Source of the DNA: Candidatus Eiseniibacteriota bacterium
Lineage (GTDB): Bacteria; JAFGKV01
DNA length: 9,483 nt
Direction: 5' to 3'
Assembly (NCBI GenBank): GCA_025453925.1
Contig: JALOPK010000234.1
Coordinates: 1 to 9,483, forward strand
Every line of letters begins with the position of its first letter. Within the stretch, counting starts at the first letter, position 1. Position numbers and translations under genes: made by a program. A model generated the notes under the pieces. The model was not told where the DNA came from. It worked only from the letters and a program-made list of their open reading frames with translations, and did no database searches. Below are positions 1 through 6,490 of this stretch, in pieces.

Positions 1-66
1 GAGAAGGACGAGGACAGCAAGAAAGGCGGCAACCCCCTTCAGCGAATGATCAAGAAGCCCTTCTAG
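1..66 (+). CDS. 3' end of an unidentified protein (partial)
   Basis: Frame 1 is open from the first base of the window to a TAG at 64-66. It gives the last 21 residues of a protein whose start lies outside the window. The tail is highly charged (EKDEDSKKGG) and ends in NPLQRMIKKPF, a polar and basic C-terminus like that of many cytosolic or membrane-protein tails. No family can be recognised from so little. It is treated as real because the frame is open to the edge, the codons are GC-biased at position 3, and a strong hairpin follows 24 bp after the stop, as expected at the end of a transcription unit. The call would fail if the upstream sequence carried a stop in this frame. Confidence 0.5.
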   Translation, partial: EKDEDSKKGGNPLQRMIKKPF

Positions 67-89
67 GTCGCGCGCGACCTCACTGATTG

Positions 90-125
90 CGTGCCCGGCG
101 GCCCTCGACAAGACCGCCGGGCACG
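90..125 (+). terminator. 12-bp perfect hairpin after the upstream gene, probable terminator
   Basis: The arms CGTGCCCGGCGG (90-101) and CCGCCGGGCACG (114-125) are perfectly complementary around a 12-base loop. The hairpin sits 24 bp after the stop at 64-66. There is no clear T-tract after it (only TTCC), so it would be an atypical intrinsic terminator or an RNA 3'-end stabiliser. It is nearly symmetric and could act on either strand. Confidence 0.45.
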
Positions 126-249
126 TTCCAATCTCGGCCACGGCTCCGCGGGACGAACCCGGCGCCGTTGCCGCCTGCCTGCTCGATCGTGTACCCGGCG
201 GGCAGGCCGGGACGTCTTGTCCTGCGGACAGGTTGTGAATAGGTTCACT

Positions 250-288
250 CCGTCTCTCCTGCTCTCCCCCGGAGAGCAGGAGAGACGG
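250..288. repeat. 18-bp perfect inverted repeat with a 3-base loop
   Basis: The left arm CCGTCTCTCCTGCTCTCC (250-267) is perfectly complementary to 271-288, with only CCC between them. RNA from either strand would fold into a very stable hairpin. Neither side carries a T-tract, so a simple intrinsic terminator is unlikely. The arms are polypyrimidine on one side and polypurine on the other. It lies about 220 bp upstream of the glycosyltransferase and 160 bp past the previous hairpin. Its function is unknown; it could be an operator, an RNA-processing site or an orphan palindromic repeat. Confidence 0.6.
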
Positions 289-500
289 GTACTCGGTGGC
301 ATGAGTGCGATGACGCACCAAGGCCGTCAAGACGGGCGAGTGCACGGTGCGAAGAGGACAACAGTCCGCTGTGATATCTCGCCGTGCGAATAACTCGCCG
401 GCTGCCGGACGCGAGAAACAGCGAGGGTCAATTGCGACGGTTCCCGGTCAATGAGTGCCAAGGCACCCATTGGTCGCCGCCGCCTTACCGCCTGACCCAC

Positions 501-507
501 AGGGAGG
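501..507 (+). promoter_or_regulatory. Shine-Dalgarno site that fixes the glycosyltransferase start
   Basis: AGGGAGG lies 4 bases before GTG at 512. This favours GTG 512 over the in-frame GTG at 455, which has no such site and would add an odd proline-rich N-terminus ahead of the first membrane helix. Confidence 0.6.
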
Positions 508-511
508 GATT

Positions 512-1970
512 GTGCGTCGGGATCGCCTCTTCGGAATCATCGTGGTGTTGCTGGCGCTGCTCCTCAGGCTTTGGGGGCTGAACCGCGAACCACTTACGAC
601 CAACGAGGCCACGAGCGCAGCTCTAGCCCGAGACTCGTGGGGCACGCTGGTCCATAAGACTGCGCACGACGTGCATCCACCCTTCTACTACCTGTTTCTC
701 AATGCGTGGGTCAGGGCGTTCGGCGATGGCGAGTTCAGCCTGCGGCTCCCATCAGCGCTCGCCGGCTCGTTGACGGCCTTCATCACAAACCATTGGGCGC
801 TCTCCGCGCTTCCCGCACCGGCGGCGATGCTGGCAGGCCTCATGGAGACCGTGTCGCCGTTCAACTTCCACAATAGCCAGCAGGCACGATTATACGCCTT
901 CCTTGGAGGAAGCGGCGCTTTTCGGGTTTGGGCTTGCACGTCTGATGAACGGGTGGAGCCGGCGGTGGTTCTCGGCGACGGCCGCGGTGGGCGTCGTGGG
1001 GCTCTACACCCACTACTATTTCGGCCTGCTGGCGGGGCCGCTCCTTTCTGTCTGCATTCCCTATGTCCTTCTGCGGGGGGGGGCAAAGGCCTTGGCGCGA
1101 CGGTTCGTGCTCGTCGGGGTCATAATGGCCGCAGGGTACGCCCCGTGGCTGCCGTACCTCGTGCGGCACACCACCGGCCCCGGGGCAGGGTCAACTGGGC
1201 CAGTGACGCCGACCATTCTGGTGCACACACTCCGCTACTTCATGAGCTATGATCCCGATGTGCAGCCCTGGCGATTGCTCTCGTTCACCCTGCTGGCCAC
1301 CGTGCTGGCGATCGGGCTCTTCAGGTTGAAGGCAAGGAAAGACTCGCTTGTCGTGTACTTCCCCGTGGGGATGCAGGACTTCCTTCCTTCGGTCGGCCTC
1401 ATGGCAACAGTGGTGGTGGTCTATGCGGTCTGCACGATCCGGCCCCTTTACATTGAGAAGGGCCTGGTCATCGCGCTCCCCGCATACGCGATTGTGGCGG
1501 CGCTGGCCTGGCTGCGTCTTTCACGGCCGCTTCCCAGAGCATTGATGATCATTTTGGTTCTGGCTCTTGCGGCGAGAGGTCTCACGGGGTTCTACGGGGC
1601 CACACGAAACAAGGACTGGCGAAAGGTCGCGGAGATCCTGACCGCACAGGGACGGGCCGGAGATCTGCTCGTGTTGAGAGAGGGTCTCATCGAAGTGCCA
1701 CTCCATTACTACTACTTGTCGGCAAGCCCCCAGCGAAGGCTTCCGGAGTTGCTCCTCCACTGCCATGCACACACGACCTCGGAACAACTTGACCTGCTCG
1801 AACGCGCCGCAACGGGCATGGAGCGCATCTGGCTGGTGCACGCCCACACGGCGGACACGTCACTCCGCGATTCGCTGATGTCAGGGACATCGTCCCGCCG
1901 GTTCCTGGAACGATGGGGGTTCGGAGAAGAAGGCCAACTACTGCTGTTCGGTGCTGCGCAGCCCGAGTAG
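512..1970 (+). pseudogene. GT39/ArnT-like membrane glycosyltransferase, split by a frameshift
   Basis: If the frame is restored, the product is 485 residues of the GT-C (PMT/ArnT-like, family 39) class. These polytopic membrane enzymes move a sugar from a polyprenyl-phosphate donor on the outer face of the inner membrane. Seen in order: a first hydrophobic helix (7-20); TTNEA (29-33), where the family normally has Asp-Glu; DVHPPFYY (53-60); FSLRLPSALAG (75-85); SQQARLYAF (122-130), matching the usual SQEARMY; YTHYYFG (165-171); YAPWLP (209-214); further membrane helices; and a C-terminal DWRKVAEIL block (368-376). The frame changes at about 905. The 5' part reads ...ARLYAFL in one frame and continues, one base later, as EEAALFGFG in the next, so one extra G (905 or 906) explains it. 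Whether this is a true mutation or a sequencing error cannot be told here. Asn31 in place of Asp adds to the case for loss of activity. The acceptor is unknown and no other glycan genes are nearby. Confidence 0.8.
903..1970 (+). CDS. Intact 3' reading frame of the split GT39-like glycosyltransferase
   Basis: This is the longest uninterrupted frame of the broken gene. It opens at a TTG (903) that is more likely an internal codon than a real start, because the conserved N-terminal motifs lie upstream in another frame. It encodes about 355 residues with several membrane helices, including FSATAAVGVVGLYTHYYFG and GLMATVVVVYAVCTI, then a soluble C-terminal part. A run of nine G (1075-1083) falls inside it in RGGA. 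The stop TAG at 1968-1970 is 27 bp from the stop of the convergent channel gene. On its own it would lack the catalytic N-terminal region. Confidence 0.6.
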   Translation: MEEAALFGFGLARLMNGWSRRWFSATAAVGVVGLYTHYYFGLLAGPLLSVCIPYVLLRGGAKALARRFVLVGVIMAAGYAPWLPYLVRHTTGPGAGSTGPVTPTILVHTLRYFMSYDPDVQPWRLLSFTLLATVLAIGLFRLKARKDSLVVYFPVGMQDFLPSVGLMATVVVVYAVCTIRPLYIEKGLVIALPAYAIVAALAWLRLSRPLPRALMIILVLALAARGLTGFYGATRNKDWRKVAEILTAQGRAGDLLVLREGLIEVPLHYYYLSASPQRRLPELLLHCHAHTTSEQLDLLERAATGMERIWLVHAHTADTSLRDSLMSGTSSRRFLERWGFGEEGQLLLFGAAQPE

Positions 1971-1997
1971 ACGCTTCACGGCACCTCGGCAGCAAGG

Positions 1998-4184
1998 TTA
2001 GGAAGGCAGCGCACCCTCTTCTCGAAGCCGCCGCCGCATCTCCTCGGTCGGCTCGGGGATGGTGAGTTGGCCTTGCTCCCGACGCTGCTCGATCTCTCCG
2101 CGGATTGAGGCCAGGTGTTCGGGGTCGGGCCGTTCGTCCCGCGAGAAGTGAATGGTCTGGGCGGGGAAGGCGAAGGAGCTGCCCGAGCGCTCCACGACCT
2201 CCATGATCCGGAAGTTCAGCTCCTCCACGATGCCGGTGTAGGCATGGTAATCGGTCGTAAGCACCCAGCAGAGCAGGTCTATGTCCAGAGACGACGCGCC
2301 GAACCTCAGGAAACGCACGCGGAGGCTGTCGGGAAACACCGATGGATGGGCCAGGAACATCCGTTTGATCTCATCCACCACGTACTGGAGTTGCTCCTTT
2401 GTCGTGCCATAGGTGAGGCCAATCGTGGTCTGGAAAAGGATGCGGTCCCGGGCGCCATAGTTGATGATCTTCTCCCCCATGACGACCCCGTTGGGGATTG
2501 ACACCAGCGTGCGGTCAAGGGGACGCAACCGGGTCGAGCGGAGACCCACGTCCTCCACGGTGCCGGAAATGCCGCCGATGGTGACCCAGTCGCCGACCTT
2601 GAAGGGTCGGTCGCCGGCGATGGCGATGGCCCCGAAGAGGTTCTCCAGGGTCTTCTGGGCCGCGAAGGCAACGGCGAGACCGCCCAGGCCCAGGCCGGCC
2701 AGCAAGCCGACCACCTCGATGCCGACGACGTCCAGCGCCGCGAGGAGGACGAAAACGAAGATCAGGATCTTGGCGATCCTGGAGACAATGGGTACGAAGC
2801 TCAGGCCAAGGGCGTCGGCCCGTGGAGCAGCCGAACGGATCTGGAGCACCATCAGGTCCACCGAGCGGAACAGAATCCATCCGAAACCTGCGATGGTGAT
2901 GACCCGCCACCCCCGCCCGATCACGCTCTGGGCGGCGTCCGACATCCCAACCCACGGAGACGCCAGAGCAACGAGCAGGCCCCAGAACACGACCCCCAGG
3001 GGGCCATTCAGGGCACGCACCATCGCGTCATCCCAGCGCACAGAGCTGCGCGAGGCCGCGGCCCCGAACAGCCGCAGAAGGATGGTGGAGACGATGCGTG
3101 CCAGCATCCAGCCGACGGCCAGGACCAAAGCGAGGCACGCCCATTGCCACAACTGAAGGCCCGCGAAGTCTGCGGAGAAGAACACCTCGGGCAGGCGATC
3201 TCCTATCCAGCCGTATCCGTGATGCCGGTAGAGATCGTTGACCAGGGCCACGGTCTCCGGCGAGAACGTCCAGACACTGCCCAGCGAAGGGTCGAACCGA
3301 TGCTTCAGCGTGAGGGTGACCACCTCGTCGCCTACCGCGCCCTGAGCCAGTCTCTCCTCGCCGTCCGGCACTCCGCGCTCCGGAGCGCCGTATTCGTCGT
3401 TCGACAGCTCGTCCGGGTTCACCCACCCTGACCTCATCAGCGCAAGGAACAGCCGCCGCGCGAGACCGTACCCTCCTTGCGCCTGGTCGCCGGGCGCAAG
3501 AGCGCTCAGGTCAAGGTAGTGGGCCGCAACGGCGAAGTCCCCGCGTTTCGCGTGGCTCAGGAATCCGGCCACCGTGATCCGAGGGTTCGCCCGAAGCACC
3601 GATGAGGGTACGTCCCCCAGTCCTGTGTTGAACGGTCCGCCCGGCCCGGCTTCGTCTCCTTCGACTACGGCGCGATACCAGAAGGGAATACTGGAAACGG
3701 TCTGCCGTGTGAACAACCATGCCAGTTGGCCGGTCGCCTGATCCCTGGTCCTGCGAAGCCATGCCTCCCCCGATGCCCGCGCATGCCGGAAGCGGAATGC
3801 CACGACGACATTCTGCGGTTGATCCTCAACGATCGGTCCTTCGGCCGTGACGTCGCCGGCCGAGTCGGCAGGGGCGCCCAGGGTGACGAGTACCCGGTGG
3901 AGCTTTTCCGATAGCGTCGTACCCACGCTCCGCTGCTGATCCTGCGATACCTCGGTGAGGTCCAGCAGATGCGACGCCAAGGCAAACTCGCCCGCAGCGC
4001 CGAACTGCATGAACGAATGCCACGCATCGGCCGGCGTCTCCCGGCGGACCTGGCTCGGGCAGGGCCCCAATCCGGGGTTGATGGAAGCGCGCTCGGCGAT
4101 CTCCGCCTTCTGAGCGTGTGCAGAGGTGACCAAGCTGGCGAGGAAGAGCTGAGCAAAGACGTGGACAACGCGAGAGCGGGACAT
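1998..4184 (-). CDS. MscS-family mechanosensitive channel with signal peptide and duplicated periplasmic domain
   Basis: The 728-residue protein has a small-conductance mechanosensitive channel core at its C-terminal half. In order: a cleavable signal peptide (1-25, basic start, hydrophobic core, SAHAQ near the cleavage site); two related domains of about 125 residues (48-170 and 198-330) likely in the periplasm; membrane helices near 346-372, 393-413, 424-448 and 464-487; and the pore helix with the Gly/Ala-rich GLLAGLGLGGLAVAFAAQ (493-510). The MscS beta domain follows (FKVGDWVTIGGISGTVEDVG, 528-547, then IPNG at 563-566), and a charged tail ends at 728. MscS channels open under membrane tension to release solutes on osmotic downshock. 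It is much longer than E. coli MscS (286 residues) because of the N-terminal domains. ATG at 4184 was chosen over the upstream in-frame ATG at 4280 because it starts the signal peptide, has GGGAG 6 bases upstream, and 4280 lies at or before the predicted transcription start. Confidence 0.9.
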   Translation of the reverse strand: MSRSRVVHVFAQLFLASLVTSAHAQKAEIAERASINPGLGPCPSQVRRETPADAWHSFMQFGAAGEFALASHLLDLTEVSQDQQRSVGTTLSEKLHRVLVTLGAPADSAGDVTAEGPIVEDQPQNVVVAFRFRHARASGEAWLRRTRDQATGQLAWLFTRQTVSSIPFWYRAVVEGDEAGPGGPFNTGLGDVPSSVLRANPRITVAGFLSHAKRGDFAVAAHYLDLSALAPGDQAQGGYGLARRLFLALMRSGWVNPDELSNDEYGAPERGVPDGEERLAQGAVGDEVVTLTLKHRFDPSLGSVWTFSPETVALVNDLYRHHGYGWIGDRLPEVFFSADFAGLQLWQWACLALVLAVGWMLARIVSTILLRLFGAAASRSSVRWDDAMVRALNGPLGVVFWGLLVALASPWVGMSDAAQSVIGRGWRVITIAGFGWILFRSVDLMVLQIRSAAPRADALGLSFVPIVSRIAKILIFVFVLLAALDVVGIEVVGLLAGLGLGGLAVAFAAQKTLENLFGAIAIAGDRPFKVGDWVTIGGISGTVEDVGLRSTRLRPLDRTLVSIPNGVVMGEKIINYGARDRILFQTTIGLTYGTTKEQLQYVVDEIKRMFLAHPSVFPDSLRVRFLRFGASSLDIDLLCWVLTTDYHAYTGIVEELNFRIMEVVERSGSSFAFPAQTIHFSRDERPDPEHLASIRGEIEQRREQGQLTIPEPTEEMRRRLREEGALPS

Positions 4185-4190
4185 GACGAT

Positions 4191-4195
4191 CTCCC
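4191..4195 (-). promoter_or_regulatory. Shine-Dalgarno site of the minus-strand channel gene
   Basis: On the minus strand GGGAG lies 6 bases before ATG at 4184. It supports this start over the ATG at 4280, which would add 32 residues before the signal peptide. Confidence 0.6.
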
Positions 4196-4282
4196 GGTGT
4201 ACGGAACGGGCAGCGGGCGCAGCAGAGTCCTGCGCTTGCTGCGTGAGCGCCAGAGCGCGGGGTGAACGATGAGGCGTCATCC

Positions 4283-4311
4283 CGTATACCGCGCCCGTCT
4301 CTCGATGTCAA
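4283..4311 (-). promoter_or_regulatory. Sigma-70-type promoter of the minus-strand MscS gene
   Basis: Read on the minus strand, a perfect TTGACA (4311-4306) is followed by exactly 17 bases and then TATACG (4288-4283), which matches four of six bases of the -10 consensus. Transcription would start near 4276 and leave a leader of about 90 bases before the ATG at 4184. It is the clearest promoter in the window. Confidence 0.65.
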
Positions 4312-4464
4312 GCTGGAGATGGCCCGGTCACGGAGCGGCCCGGCGGCCCTTGACAGCCCCCGCCGAATAGCGGGAATTGGCCTCGCCGTCACAATGAACG
4401 CGGCCGGAGAGAGACCGCCGGTTCCGCTGGCGTGCCGGAGACTCAAACCTGGAGTGCGAGCTGC

Positions 4465-5967
4465 ATGAACTCAGGCGCCGTGGCGGGCGGACTGGCCATA
4501 CTCTTGGGATACATGGGATTCACCTTCTGGCAGACTGCGATGACGCGCCGCTGGGCATGGCTCAGGTCCGTGCGCGTGATATCGAATCTCGCCGTGCTCT
4601 CGGCCGCGGTGTACGCGCTCCTGACGATCGGGGATTCCCCCGCGTTCGGGCGGGCACTCCCCTGGGCGCGCACCTGCGCCCAGTTCCTCTGGGCCTACCT
4701 CGTGATCAGGCTCTTCGATGCGGTTCTCTTCGACAGCGCGGTCGGCCGCCGCCACGGCGTGTGTGTCCCCCGTCTGCTACGCGACATCATCCGCTGGCTG
4801 GCGGCATTCCTCCTGCTGCTGGTCATCCTCCGGGTCAACCTCGGCATCAACCTGACGCCTCTGGTGGCCACCTCCGCGGCACTGACCTTCGTGCTGGGCT
4901 TCGCCCTTCAGGATGTGCTCGGGAATCTGTTCGCGGGTATCGCCATAAACTTCGAGAACCCCTTCTCTATCGGTGACTATGTCTCGATGGACGGCCATGA
5001 TGGCAAAGTGGACAATATGAATTGGCGCGCGACGCGCATTCTGACGTACAACAACGAGTACGTAACCGTGCCCAACTCCGTTGTCGCCAAAGGCACTTTC
5101 CTCAACTACAGCCAGCCTCAGCTCCCCAAAGGCCGTTCGTTCTTCATCAGCATCGGATACGAAGTGCGCCCCAATCGGGTCAAGGCGGTCCTCCGTGAGG
5201 CGCTGGACGCCGTTCCCGAAGTGCTCGGTGACCCGCCGCCGCGCATCTGGTTGATAGAGTTCGCGGAGCACGCGATCTCGTACCGCGTCAAGTTCTGGGT
5301 ACGGCGGTTCGATGACGGGTACGACGCGGAGGATAGGGTCAAGTCACAGGTCTGGTACCATCTCAACCGCAACGGCATCACGATTCCTTACCCCCGCCGC
5401 ACCGTGCAGATGGTCGCCGCGGAAGAAGCCTCCGCGCTTCAATCCCGCCATTCCCAGCGCGCGAAGAACCTCCTCCAGCGAGTGCCGCTGTTCGCGGGGC
5501 TAGGTGATGAGCGGCTCTCCACCCTGGCGGCCGAAGCCTCGGCCGTGTTCTATGCGGCGGGAGAACCGCTGGTCCGCCAGGGCGATACTGGTGACTCCCT
5601 CTACCTCATACAGCAGGGTGTCGCCGACGTGAGCCTGGCCCAGGCTGACGGCCCGGAAACCACGGTGGCCCGACTCGCGCAGGGCGACTTTTTCGGTGAG
5701 ATGTCGCTTCTGACCGGAGAGCCCAGGGGCGCGACCGTCCGCGCGGCTGAAGACAGGCTGGTGCTGGTCATCCGCAAGGAGCACCTGGGCCCGATGCTGG
5801 TGGAGAATCCGGTGATCGCCGAATCACTGGCCAAGGCGATGGAGCGCAGGCAGGCGGAAAACCTGGCCAAGATCGCCACGACCCGTATGGTGACCGAGGA
5901 GGAGCGCAACGAGGCATCCTTCGGGGCAATCCTGAAACGAGTCAAGGGCTTCTTCGGTCTGAGATAG
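4465..5967 (+). CDS. MscS-type channel with C-terminal cyclic-nucleotide-binding domain
   Basis: The 500-residue protein joins an MscS channel to a cNMP-binding domain, the layout of bacterial cyclic-nucleotide-gated (bCNG) channels. Seen in order: membrane helices near 5-25, 36-55 and 66-88; a pore region (102-165) with LTPLVATSAALTFVLGFALQ (130-149) and NLFAGIAI (154-161); the MscS beta domain (ENPFSIGDYVSMDG, 164-177; VPNS, 202-205); the alpha/beta C-terminal domain; then a CNB domain from about 337 (VPLFAGL) to 455. The phosphate-binding cassette is GDFFGEMSLLTGEPRGATV (407-425), which keeps Glu412 and Arg421, the residues that hold the ribose and phosphate; the position after Arg is Gly. 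The family responds to tension weakly or not at all in some members and to cyclic nucleotide in others, so gating here is inferred. ATG 4465 was chosen because it starts close to the first helix; an in-frame GTG at 4432 would add 11 residues. The ribosome site is weak (GGAG 4451-4454, 10 bases away). Confidence 0.88.
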   Translation: MNSGAVAGGLAILLGYMGFTFWQTAMTRRWAWLRSVRVISNLAVLSAAVYALLTIGDSPAFGRALPWARTCAQFLWAYLVIRLFDAVLFDSAVGRRHGVCVPRLLRDIIRWLAAFLLLLVILRVNLGINLTPLVATSAALTFVLGFALQDVLGNLFAGIAINFENPFSIGDYVSMDGHDGKVDNMNWRATRILTYNNEYVTVPNSVVAKGTFLNYSQPQLPKGRSFFISIGYEVRPNRVKAVLREALDAVPEVLGDPPPRIWLIEFAEHAISYRVKFWVRRFDDGYDAEDRVKSQVWYHLNRNGITIPYPRRTVQMVAAEEASALQSRHSQRAKNLLQRVPLFAGLGDERLSTLAAEASAVFYAAGEPLVRQGDTGDSLYLIQQGVADVSLAQADGPETTVARLAQGDFFGEMSLLTGEPRGATVRAAEDRLVLVIRKEHLGPMLVENPVIAESLAKAMERRQAENLAKIATTRMVTEEERNEASFGAILKRVKGFFGLR

Positions 5968-6092
5968 GCCCGGGCGGGAGTCCCGGCCCCCTCCTGTCAG
6001 CAACGGTCGCGCCCGAACGGGAACCGTCTGCCAGATCAGGCACTCCCCATCCAACACCGCCGGCGCCGATCCTTCTCCGCGACAGGGAGCGC
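5968..6092. other. Short non-coding stretch between the channel gene and the repeat array
   Basis: The 125 bases after the channel stop contain only a weak stem (CGGGA and TCCCG around 5976-5986) that might help end transcription, and no T-tract. Minus-strand frames across it continue into the repeats and have no recognisable domain. Confidence 0.4.
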
Positions 6093-6490
6093 CCACCCGC
6101 TGTCGGATCGTTGATGCTCCGCCATGGCCCCGCAATGCTCGATGTTGGAGCGTCGTAAGGCGCGACGGCAGGGCCAGGCGACATTCGCGGCTCACGCCGC
6201 TCCGATACTTCGATTGGACTGCCCCTTCCTGTTCCGTGCGGGGGGGCCATCCACCCGTTGTCGGATCGTTGATGCTCCGCCATGGCCCGGCGATGCTCGA
6301 TGTTGGAGCGTCGTAAGGCGCGACGACAGGGCCCAGGCGACATTCGCGGCTCACGCCGCTCCAACACTTCGGTTGGACTGCCCCTTCCTGTCTCGATGTT
6401 GGAGCGTCGTAAGGCGCGACGACAGGGCCCAGGCGACATTCGCGGCTCACGCCGCTCCAACACTTCGGTTGGACTGCCCCTTCCTGTTCC
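6093..6490. repeat. Array of three REP-pair (BIME-like) elements
   Basis: A unit of about 96 bp occurs three times: 6138-6232, 6296-6391 and 6392-6487. Copies 2 and 3 are identical over 96 bases and directly adjacent; copy 1 differs at four positions and lacks one base. Copies 1 and 2 are also preceded by a shared 45-bp arm (6093-6137 and 6251-6295, three differences), giving a 158-bp period. Inside each unit two REP-like sequences face each other. The plus-strand one begins GTTGGAGCG with a GCGTC/GGCGC stem and a GTAA loop (6308-6321 in copy 2). The minus-strand one begins GTTGGAGCG with a GCGGC/GCCGC stem and a GTGA loop (6346-6359). Both have the GGAGCG head typical of REPs such as those of Pseudomonas and Xanthomonas-type genomes. 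Elements of this sort are moved by RAYT (TnpA-REP) transposases acting from elsewhere in the genome; none is present here. Confidence 0.8.

Larger units (their letters stand above)
67..511. other. Intergenic region without a convincing gene
   Basis: These 445 bases separate the upstream gene end from the glycosyltransferase start. The short open frames here have no recognisable domains, read through the hairpins and lack good ribosome binding sites. The notable contents are the hairpins at 90-125 and 250-288. A shorter possible stem (TGTCC and GGACA arms around 209-219) lies between them. No promoter with convincing -35 and -10 boxes was found for the downstream gene. Confidence 0.6.
4185..4464. 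other. Divergent regulatory region between the two MscS-type channel genes
   Basis: These 280 bases lie between the two channel start codons and must hold both promoters unless one gene is expressed from elsewhere. The minus-strand promoter is clear (4283-4311). For the plus strand a perfect TTGACA lies at 4350-4355, but the bases at the right distance (GGGAAT or GGAATT, 4372-4378) are a poor -10 box. A small inverted repeat, CCCGC and GCGGG around CGAATA (about 4359-4374), sits in that spacer and could be an operator. No open frame in this stretch looks coding. Confidence 0.5.

Noticed and set aside
91-393. Plus-strand open frame of 100 codons in the first intergenic region
   Set aside because: It reads through both hairpins, has an Arg-rich random composition, no ribosome site and no recognisable domain.
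895-915. Programmed +1 frameshift like that of prfB
   Set aside because: There is no stop codon in the shift position and no spaced upstream Shine-Dalgarno-like stimulator. A mutation or sequencing error is simpler, so it is kept only as a remote alternative.
2461-3156. Plus-strand open frame of 231 codons opposite the MscS gene
   Set aside because: It is antisense to the pore region of a clear MscS gene. Its composition (many Arg, Thr, Pro, Ser) is that of a shadow frame.
6093-6490. CRISPR array
   Set aside because: The repeats are about 96 bp, adjacent or joined by repeated sequence, and there are no unique spacers of equal size and no cas genes.
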